A stretch of 64,000 nt of DNA. It comes from a virus. Both the position numbers and the translations under genes were made by a program. The stretch spans positions 124,001 to 188,000 of IMG/VR virus record IMGVR_UViG_3300042563_003307. One strand, written 5' to 3'. Of the stretch, positions 24,861 to 31,782 are shown piece after piece (within the stretch, counting starts at the first letter, position 1; the number at the start of each line of letters is the position of its first letter). The notes below the pieces were generated by a model. The model worked only from the letters and a program-made list of their open reading frames with translations. It did no database searches and had not been told where the DNA came from.

Positions 24861-24871
24861 TTTATATATTC
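24861..24871 (-). promoter_or_regulatory. Late-type promoter element GAATATATAAA
   Basis: The minus strand reads GAATATATAAAAG, 18 bases before the ATG of the tagged gene at 24843 and directly after the stop of the vWA gene. It differs from AGATATATAA at one core base. Confidence 0.4.
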
Positions 24872-26296
24872 TTATACAATTGGAGCGTATCTCTCACTCA
24901 AAATTGTTTTATCCATTATTTGTTGTGGAGATTCGATATCTCCACCAAGTAAACTTGTCATAATTGCTGGAGAGAATCCAGAAACTAATGCAGTTCCTTT
25001 AGCATCAAATGCAACTGGTACTCCTCCGTTTCGGGATTGAATATTCCAGTAAACAATTTGAGGTACCCTGTAACCTGCATCGGCATAAAGGGTTTCAATC
25101 ATCTTCTGAGCAGTTGGATTCCAGTGGCTTTCTCTACCGTAACCTTTTCCTGTTGCCGAATTAAATTCCATATCCGATAGGATTAAGATTTTGTTTGGCA
25201 TTTTGTCTTGAGACAATTTGTGCTTAGTGGCCTGATCTAGGATCAGTTTGAATGTAGCCTCAAGATCTGTTGACATTCCCCAATCAGAGTCTGACATCTG
25301 TGTGTAGCGATCATTCAGTGAGCCACTTAATACTTGTAACTGTGGTTTACTTGAGAATGTGATAAATGCATCTTTGAAAAGACCTTCATTTCTTTCAGAA
25401 ATATAAAGACCTAAAGAGATTGCAACATTCATACAAGTTACAGTTTTACTTCCACCAGCTGGAGTTGACATAGAACCTGAAACATCTACTACTGGTAAAA
25501 TCATATCGTTTGCACCTTCCAAATAGTTTGGTAAGGCTTTCCATTGTTCGTTTGCTACGGTTGCATTTCCACGTTCTAATGATGTAATAACGTCATAAGG
25601 ATAAACTGCACCTGCATTAATTTTAGCCTCACCTTTTACAAGAGAAGCAATGTACGCTGAATAACTTTCGTATGCATTTTTACCAAAGGCTTTTTGGTAT
25701 CTAGCCGAAGCAACTGAAGGTAATTTACCAAAATCAATAGAATTCCAGTCTTTAGCACACATTTTAGTTTCAACTACATTAGTTAAACCTACAAGAGATT
25801 TTCTGTATTGTTTTGGGGACATTCCAGTAAATTTACGTAACTTTTCAGCTATTGGACCTTTACGTGGCATCCATTTAGCACATAAACCGTTTTCGTTGAT
25901 TAATGCATCAGAGATTAGGGTGAATGCATCTTTTTCAAGATATGTTCCTGATAGGGCTAATAAGTCATCCCAACGACCATACTCTGAGATTAAGTGTAAG
26001 TTTGGTTTAAGTACTAAGTCGTGGTTTTCTGCTAAATAAACTAAAATGTCCTTGAAAACTTGACGTTCTCCAGCTCCACCTCGAACATCTCTGGCCCAGA
26101 AAAGTAGTTTCATAGCACGCTTCGGATCTTCATTAAATGCTTTAGAGAAAGTTGCAATCAAACGTTGCTTGTCTTGTCCTCTCATAGCTCCAATGTTAAA
26201 GAAAAGGTCAACGCAAGCATTCAATGAACTCGAGTTTGTCGCCATTCCATTTTCAGTTACTATATCTTCTTGTCTTAATGCGTCTAAGAATTCCAT
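24872..26296 (-). CDS. DUF2828/TROVE-like protein with von Willebrand A domain
   Basis: 474 aa. The N-terminal ~250 residues are helical with the conserved W-A-R-D-V-R-G-G-A-G-E-R at about 67-78 and Y-G-R-W-D-D-L near 106, as in DUF2828/TROVE-like HEAT-type rings. The C-terminal part is a vWA fold with an intact MIDAS D-V-S-G-S at 271-275 and a later I-L-S-D-M-E. Relatives of TROVE (Ro60) bind structured RNA, so an RNA-binding or chaperone role is possible. It has no capsid-targeting tag, unlike its neighbours. Function in phages is unknown. Confidence 0.75.
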   Translation of the reverse strand: MEFLDALRQEDIVTENGMATNSSSLNACVDLFFNIGAMRGQDKQRLIATFSKAFNEDPKRAMKLLFWARDVRGGAGERQVFKDILVYLAENHDLVLKPNLHLISEYGRWDDLLALSGTYLEKDAFTLISDALINENGLCAKWMPRKGPIAEKLRKFTGMSPKQYRKSLVGLTNVVETKMCAKDWNSIDFGKLPSVASARYQKAFGKNAYESYSAYIASLVKGEAKINAGAVYPYDVITSLERGNATVANEQWKALPNYLEGANDMILPVVDVSGSMSTPAGGSKTVTCMNVAISLGLYISERNEGLFKDAFITFSSKPQLQVLSGSLNDRYTQMSDSDWGMSTDLEATFKLILDQATKHKLSQDKMPNKILILSDMEFNSATGKGYGRESHWNPTAQKMIETLYADAGYRVPQIVYWNIQSRNGGVPVAFDAKGTALVSGFSPAIMTSLLGGDIESPQQIMDKTILSERYAPIV

Positions 26297-26307
26297 TTTG
26301 TTTATTT

Positions 26308-26583
26308 TTAAGTTCTTAATTTATACTTAGGATTTTTAATTTGTTTCAAAATAATTTGTTTTTTTAAAATTATTCTTAGCCAATAGAGATTTACAATCCA
26401 TTCTAGCTCCTCTGTTTGAATATTGTCTTCGAGAGCAGTAATCATTATGAATGTGTCGATCATCTGTTTGGCTGATTCTAGTTGCCTCAGAGTATCACAT
26501 GATTCGATAGTCACATTTATCTTTTCAGTGGCCAGTTCTGACCATCTAACATAATTGTCTGGTTTAAAAAAATATTGCATCAT
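26308..26583 (-). CDS. Hypothetical 91-aa helical protein
   Basis: 91 aa, MMQYFFKPDNYVRW at the start, then helices and a strongly basic C-terminus (L-K-K-Q-I-I-L-K-Q-I-K-N-P-K-Y-K). No family recognised. It lies between the vWA gene (12-base gap) and a terminator upstream, so it likely starts that transcription unit and may be functionally linked with the vWA protein. Confidence 0.6.
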   Translation of the reverse strand: MMQYFFKPDNYVRWSELATEKINVTIESCDTLRQLESAKQMIDTFIMITALEDNIQTEELEWIVNLYWLRIILKKQIILKQIKNPKYKLRT

Positions 26584-26592
26584 TGTTAAATT

Positions 26593-26621
26593 AAAAAAAC
26601 CTCAGTAGTTATACTGAGGTT
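26593..26621 (-). terminator. Rho-independent terminator after the capsid-targeted gene group
   Basis: The minus strand forms a perfect 10-bp stem AACCTCAGTA / TACTGAGGTT with a four-base loop and a seven-T run. It ends the long run of tagged genes from 39.4 to 26.6 kb. Confidence 0.9.
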
Positions 26622-26649
26622 TTAAATATTGTTTCAATTTTATTATTTG

Positions 26650-27426
26650 TTACTTTAAATAACCATAATCATCTAATTTTCCATTATGACGAAGTTCTTG
26701 GTATCTACTACCTAAATCAAAAAGAGTACCAAAATGATTTCCATTTTTATCAAAGAAATAAATGGTATCTCCATCTTCTTTATATTCGTATCTTTCTTTC
26801 ATATTTCGCAAAAGATCAGTTTTTAAACCAACTAAAATTTTACTTTTAGAATTACTATAATCTACGATTTTTTGCACAGATTCATTAATAAATTGTTCAA
26901 AGGATTTAAACTTCTTTAAGAACTCTTTACGTCTCTTTTTTTCCTCTTCCTCATCCTCTTTGTCATCTTTCCCAAAATTTGGAATGTCTCCAGAACCGAC
27001 TTCAGTTTGTGAAGGTAGAGCAGTTGCTCCCATTCCTCCAATACTTTCAGGAGAAACCATCTCATCTAATTCATGATAACCGTCGTTTGCCTGTTTAATA
27101 TAATTATAAGACTGTGAAATATGGTCTTGCAACCATCCTGGTAAGTCCTTTTCTTCTCTTCCAATTTTCTGAAGTAATTCACCAACTGCTTTTGAAATTG
27201 CATTAAGTTGACTCATTGCCATTCCAACTTCATGGTCTTCAGCTTCTTTAACATATTCAGGAAGTCCTTCGTGTTTTGTACTTGCAAAATCTTTCAATTG
27301 TTGAAGTGTCATAGAATCTGCAAGGTCTTTAACCTCTTGGCTTGCATCTTTAGGGTCCATATCTCCTTTTTTAAGAGCGTATGCCATTCCCATTAATTGT
27401 TGTTGTGCTTTACTCGTACTTGGCAT
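26650..27426 (-). CDS. DUF3008-like protein with an internal capsid-targeting-like segment
   Basis: 258 aa. The start M-P-S-T-S-K-A-Q-Q-Q-L-M-G-M-A-Y matches the small DUF3008 family. A helical region follows to ~150, then an acidic/basic linker (D-D-K-E-D-E-E-E-E-K-K-R-R-K). At about residues 172-182 there is F-K-S-F-E-Q-F-I-N-E, the same core as the N-terminal tags of its neighbours, here in the middle of the protein and followed by a separate ~75-aa C-terminal domain. Cleavage after F-I-N-E would release two domains. Confidence 0.7.
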   Translation of the reverse strand: MPSTSKAQQQLMGMAYALKKGDMDPKDASQEVKDLADSMTLQQLKDFASTKHEGLPEYVKEAEDHEVGMAMSQLNAISKAVGELLQKIGREEKDLPGWLQDHISQSYNYIKQANDGYHELDEMVSPESIGGMGATALPSQTEVGSGDIPNFGKDDKEDEEEEKKRRKEFLKKFKSFEQFINESVQKIVDYSNSKSKILVGLKTDLLRNMKERYEYKEDGDTIYFFDKNGNHFGTLFDLGSRYQELRHNGKLDDYGYLK

Positions 27427-27427
27427 A

Positions 27428-27964
27428 TTACTTTTGGTCTATTTGTATGATTTCAGAACCTCTGATTTCAACGTTATTTTCTCCAATTTCGGCATCATAT
27501 CCACCGTAAATGTCTTCTCCACCTGCAATTGCAGTATTTAACATACCTCCTAATTTGTTCTTAAATTTAGAACCATCAACATCATCCATAAAACCAATAT
27601 TAATTACAAAGTCTCCGGGAATTCTAATATGTAAAGGAGCACCATCTCTATTCAATCTATTAATAGTATCTGGTTCCCATGAAAGATTTAGTCCTTTGAC
27701 GTGTACATATACAACTTGGTCCATATCTTTTACAACCTTTTTAATTTCATCTAGGATGATTTTTTCGGCAGTTTTGGTAAAATCCCACCATGCACCATTA
27801 ACCTCTTCTAAAGTATCTGCTGCATCTCCTTCAAAAGTGGCAGTTTCAATTTCTTTTTTAAAAGCCTGCATAACTTTACCAATAATACCTTTAGAGGTAT
27901 AAGGTCCAGTCATTCTGTATGCTTTTTCATTTAAGAAATCTTCAAATAATTTTATGTGTTTCAT
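27428..27964 (-). CDS. Capsid-targeted hypothetical protein (MKHIKLFEDFLNE tag)
   Basis: 178 aa. After the tag (MKHIKLFEDFLNEKAYRM) comes a mixed alpha/beta domain with many charged residues and V-Y-V-H-V-K-G-L-N near residue 95. No family recognised. Its start codon shares a base with the stop of the preceding gene (TAATG), indicating tight coupling within the tagged-gene operon. Confidence 0.75.
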   Translation of the reverse strand: MKHIKLFEDFLNEKAYRMTGPYTSKGIIGKVMQAFKKEIETATFEGDAADTLEEVNGAWWDFTKTAEKIILDEIKKVVKDMDQVVYVHVKGLNLSWEPDTINRLNRDGAPLHIRIPGDFVINIGFMDDVDGSKFKNKLGGMLNTAIAGGEDIYGGYDAEIGENNVEIRGSEIIQIDQK

Positions 27965-28410
27965 TATTTTATAGGATTTTTATTCATTGCAGCGTCTTGG
28001 TTTTTCTCTTGCCAATTGTAAGATACTTTGTCTTCAGTAATAGGTCCACCTTTTGCCCATGTGTAACATGTTCGAGCTGAATGGCATTTAAAATGATGCA
28101 TCCAACAGTATCCTAATTTACCATCGTCGTCACTAATCTCGCCAGGCATACAGTCTAACATTCTTGGTGATATGTCGAAAGCAACACAATTTCCACATGT
28201 TGATTTTTTAGCAGCTTCAACACTAGTATTCCAATGATCAGCTATATGCTCCCAAAAACCTGCAGGTTCATCAACATTAAGAGGTCCATATTCAATAAAG
28301 TCTGCTTTAATTGCGCGGTCTCTATTATTAGTGTTAACCTTTAAGTCCTTTGTCGGTACAGGGCAACTAGTTGCTTCTTTAAATTCTTCGAAAAGTTTTA
28401 TAGTTTTCAT
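27964..28410 (-). CDS. Capsid-targeted Cys-rich protein, HiPIP-like pattern
   Basis: 148 aa. A tag-like start MKTIKLFEEFKEA is followed by C-G-N-C-V-A-F near residue 72, then C-M-P-G near 85, G-Y-C-W-M-H-H-F-K-C near 100 and R-T-C-Y-T-W near 115. The C-x2-C ... G-Y-C ... C-x(5)-C-x2-W spacing recalls high-potential iron-sulfur proteins and related phage Cys-rich proteins, so an Fe-S cluster or zinc site is likely. The tag lacks the usual N-E end; F-K-E-A could be a variant cleavage site. Confidence 0.7.
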   Translation of the reverse strand: MKTIKLFEEFKEATSCPVPTKDLKVNTNNRDRAIKADFIEYGPLNVDEPAGFWEHIADHWNTSVEAAKKSTCGNCVAFDISPRMLDCMPGEISDDDGKLGYCWMHHFKCHSARTCYTWAKGGPITEDKVSYNWQEKNQDAAMNKNPIK

Positions 28411-28411
28411 A

Positions 28412-29005
28412 TTATTTTACCTTAGGGTATTTAGTCTTAATTTCTTTATAGAATTTCTTGTAATTAGTAGCATTCATGTGGTCTTCAGCTGCTCTAAGCA
28501 AATCATCTAAAGAAGTCCATTGAACATCCGCTAATTGATCTTGTGTTGTTGAAACTTGAGCCATACGATCTAAAATTCCAAAAATAATATCATCTGTTAA
28601 TTTTGTTTCGGTACTTGGTTTTTCTTTACCTGCTGCTCTTTTAAGTGTCCACCAATCAACTTTCTTTGGAATTTGATATGATACAATTCCTCTTTGTTGG
28701 TCATTGGGACTAGTTTCTCCAGGTTTACCAATATTACTTTTAATATTATCCAGGTCTAAGTTATCATCAAATCCTTTTAATGCCTTTTGAATATCTTTAG
28801 TTGAATCTATATCTGCCATATCTGGTTCACTCCTAAGAAACATTCTATCAGTTGAACTCATATTAAAATAAATTCCTTTAACAGGTGAAATAGCTTTGAT
28901 AAATTGTTTTTGATACTCATCAGAATCTAGACCATTGTTATATCCTGGAAAGGTTTGCATCCTAGCTTCACCTACAAATTGTTCAAATAATTTGATATGT
29001 TTCAT
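28412..29005 (-). CDS. Capsid-targeted hypothetical protein (MKHIKLFEQFVGE tag)
   Basis: 197 aa. Begins MKHIKLFEQFVGEARMQTF. The body contains G-I-V-S-Y-Q-I-P-K-K-V-D-W-W near residue 115 and a helical C-terminus (D-D-L-L-R-A-A-E-D-H). No known family recognised. One base separates it from each neighbour, so it belongs to the same operon as the 913-aa protein upstream. Confidence 0.75.
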   Translation of the reverse strand: MKHIKLFEQFVGEARMQTFPGYNNGLDSDEYQKQFIKAISPVKGIYFNMSSTDRMFLRSEPDMADIDSTKDIQKALKGFDDNLDLDNIKSNIGKPGETSPNDQQRGIVSYQIPKKVDWWTLKRAAGKEKPSTETKLTDDIIFGILDRMAQVSTTQDQLADVQWTSLDDLLRAAEDHMNATNYKKFYKEIKTKYPKVK

Positions 29006-29006
29006 C

Positions 29007-31748
29007 TTACCAAGCGTAATTTTTAGCGTCTACTTTCTTAACGTAGTCAACGATTGTTTTAGAACTTTCTTTCATTCTACCTTCATAGAATTTTCCGCTA
29101 TAACCAGATGCAGCCTCTTTTTCAATATCTACAGCGTATGCAACATATCTGTTATATTCATCTAGGATGTTTTTCATTAAGTTAGAAGCATCGCTCATTT
29201 TGATTTCTCTACCTCTAGGGTCTAGTCCAATAATAAGTTCTCCATATTTTCCTTTTTCAGCTTTAGTTAGGGCATCTTTGATTTGTGTAGCAAGAGTATC
29301 AATAGCTCCTAATACAATTGAATCCATCGGCATTTCTGAAGCTTTTTGGGCTAATATTTGGTTATAACGGGCTTTGTTTTCTGCTTTAAAGTCTTTATCA
29401 CTTTTAAAAGCAGTAGCTCCACGTTTATCATCGGCTCTTTTTGATACTAATGACGTTGTAGAATATCTTGCTTTAAGGACATCTAAGTCAATAACATAAA
29501 CAGTATCGGCTAATTCAGCTACTTTAGTAAGTGAAGTGATTCCAGAACCATCGTATCTTTTACTGTCTCTTTTGTCAAATCCTGCTGCATCTTCTCTAGA
29601 ACTTGCTTTTGATATAGTTTCAGTTTTTGAGTATCTATTATATCCGGTAGAGTACCATTCATTTTGTCCATTAGTCATTGCTAATAGGGTGTTTGATTGG
29701 ATAATTCCATTATTGTATCTACTTGGAATTCTACCAGCTTCAATATATGGATTCTCTTTTTGGTTAGTTACTATATAGAAGTAAATTGCGTTAGCTCTTT
29801 TTTCTTTACGAGCAGTTTGAGGGTCCATTTCAATAATGTCATAATCTTCGATTTGGTCAATTGCCAATTTTGAGAAGTTATAGAATGCTCCTGCAAGGTC
29901 TTTAGTACCTGCACTTCCTACAGAGAAAAGGTTAGATAATTTAGCACTTTTAAATGCCTCGTTTAATGTACCTTCATTTAATTTGTTTTCAACAAATTCT
30001 GCGAAAGATTCGTAAATAAATTTTGTTTTCATATCGTTGTTATTTTTGTTTTCGTCTAAGTCAATAACCCAAGCATATTCAACGTACTTGATAGCGTCTT
30101 CAGGATTTACATCCCATTTAAGTGCCGCATCTAATACGATTTTTCTTGTAATTTTGCTATTTGGGTATTTTGCAATTTCTTTTTCAAATCCTCCAGGAAC
30201 CCAAATCTTAGGTGCCTTAGTAGTAGCTTCAAATATTTGCTTTAATCTTCCTTTTAATAGTTTTTTAACCTCTATTGACATATTGGTTTTATTATTATCG
30301 AATTCTTTAGAATTTCCTAATTCTTCTCTATTAAAAGCATTTAATTTATCATCAAAATACTCATCAGCATCAAGGTCTTCTATATTATCGTCAACATCTA
30401 ACCATTCATCATCTACAAATTGTTTAGCTAATTTTTTATAGTTTAATCCTTCATTCATAGTAGCTTCAGAAACCATAACATTTTTAAGGATTCTTGAACC
30501 TGTTTTTGATAGGGTAATTCCATCTTCAGATACATTAAAACACTGAGCGTTTCTTCTCAACCATCTTTTAGAATCTGTAGTCATTTCTTTAAGAATATTA
30601 TTAAAATCTTCTTGAGAAAGTTTACCATCTTTAATAGCTTCTAGCATTTTGTTACGAACTTTAGCAGCTTTACCTACAGTAACTGCAGGATTTTTATCAG
30701 TATAATGCCTTTTGATTGTGATGTTTCTTTCATTAACTACTGATTCTTTAATAGCATTTTTAACATCGCCTAATGTAGATATTTCCATGTTGGTTGCAAC
30801 TGTTAAAAAATCAAATGCATCTTCATATTCTCCACGATCCCAGAGTTTGTCAAATTCTTCAATATCATCTTCATCACCGATTAGAGCATATCCTGGATCA
30901 ATTCCAATTTCTTTATTAATAAAGTCGATAGTTTTTTTAATGTCAGATTTTTTAAATCCAGTTTCATTAACTACTGATTCATTTAAACCAAACTCTCTGA
31001 TATCGTTTTGTCCATTGTCAAATGATTTTTGAATAGCCGCTAATGCTTCTTTTCTATCGCTTGCAGATTCAAACCCAATTTCGTCATCGCTAAATGCTTT
31101 TGAATATTTTTTCCATGAGTCTTTTGATAAATCAGCAACTTTTCTTAAGTTGATTACTGTAGATTCTATACGGTATTTTGAAGCAGTTCCGGATGGGTAA
31201 TTGTTAGTTGATAAACCTAAAACTAAATTAGCCTCATCTAAAGAAGATTCTTTAATAATTTTATCATCTTTATGGAAAATGTATTCCATTTTCTTACCAG
31301 TTTTCTTAAATTCACCGCTATAAGAAACTTCTCCATCTTTATTTTTAAAAACTTTATCAACTACAAATTCTCCATCAGATGAAGCGTAAGGAATTACAAT
31401 ACTTCCTTTTTTAACAGTAGCTTCATTTGTAACTGATTCTGATAATTTATTAAGATTTTTAACAATAGTATCTACTGAATCATTCCATTTACCATAAACA
31501 GGACTTCCAGGTACGGCATTGTTTACAACATCACCATTTGCATGTATAGTATAAGAACCTCCATCGAACTCTTCTCCATTACAATCGATGTCGAATGAAT
31601 CCTCTTCTAATGTTCTAGTGTTAACGGTGCATTTGCTACCATCTGCCTTTGAAAGGGCTTTAGCATAAAGTTCTGCAACTTTTTTAGTTTTTTCTACAGA
31701 TAACCCCATCGGTTTAGAGCTTTCGTTTAAGAATTGATCAAAATTCAT
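29007..31748 (-). CDS. Capsid-targeted putative polyprotein (913 aa)
   Basis: 913 aa. A short tag MNFDQFLNE opens the protein. The sequence is then divided by linker motifs ESVTNE (104-109), ESSLDE (167-172), ESVVNE (257-262), ESVVNE (335-340) and SEATMNE (427-433) into segments of about 60-95 residues. A second tag-like element starts at residue 573 (MKTKFIYESFAEF, ending L-N-E) before a large C-terminal domain (598-913). The linkers end in the same hydrophobic-x-E pattern as the tag and suit a gp21-like prohead protease. The individual modules have no recognised family. It starts 25 bases after a late-type promoter element. Confidence 0.75.
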   Translation of the reverse strand: MNFDQFLNESSKPMGLSVEKTKKVAELYAKALSKADGSKCTVNTRTLEEDSFDIDCNGEEFDGGSYTIHANGDVVNNAVPGSPVYGKWNDSVDTIVKNLNKLSESVTNEATVKKGSIVIPYASSDGEFVVDKVFKNKDGEVSYSGEFKKTGKKMEYIFHKDDKIIKESSLDEANLVLGLSTNNYPSGTASKYRIESTVINLRKVADLSKDSWKKYSKAFSDDEIGFESASDRKEALAAIQKSFDNGQNDIREFGLNESVVNETGFKKSDIKKTIDFINKEIGIDPGYALIGDEDDIEEFDKLWDRGEYEDAFDFLTVATNMEISTLGDVKNAIKESVVNERNITIKRHYTDKNPAVTVGKAAKVRNKMLEAIKDGKLSQEDFNNILKEMTTDSKRWLRRNAQCFNVSEDGITLSKTGSRILKNVMVSEATMNEGLNYKKLAKQFVDDEWLDVDDNIEDLDADEYFDDKLNAFNREELGNSKEFDNNKTNMSIEVKKLLKGRLKQIFEATTKAPKIWVPGGFEKEIAKYPNSKITRKIVLDAALKWDVNPEDAIKYVEYAWVIDLDENKNNNDMKTKFIYESFAEFVENKLNEGTLNEAFKSAKLSNLFSVGSAGTKDLAGAFYNFSKLAIDQIEDYDIIEMDPQTARKEKRANAIYFYIVTNQKENPYIEAGRIPSRYNNGIIQSNTLLAMTNGQNEWYSTGYNRYSKTETISKASSREDAAGFDKRDSKRYDGSGITSLTKVAELADTVYVIDLDVLKARYSTTSLVSKRADDKRGATAFKSDKDFKAENKARYNQILAQKASEMPMDSIVLGAIDTLATQIKDALTKAEKGKYGELIIGLDPRGREIKMSDASNLMKNILDEYNRYVAYAVDIEKEAASGYSGKFYEGRMKESSKTIVDYVKKVDAKNYAW

Positions 31749-31772
31749 ATGATTTTTATATTTATTTATGTT

Positions 31773-31782
31773 TTATATATCT
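31773..31782 (-). promoter_or_regulatory. Late-type promoter element AGATATATAA
   Basis: The minus strand reads AAAGATATATAAAACA, 25 bases before the ATG of the 913-aa protein. It overlaps the stop codon of the preceding gene. Confidence 0.5.
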
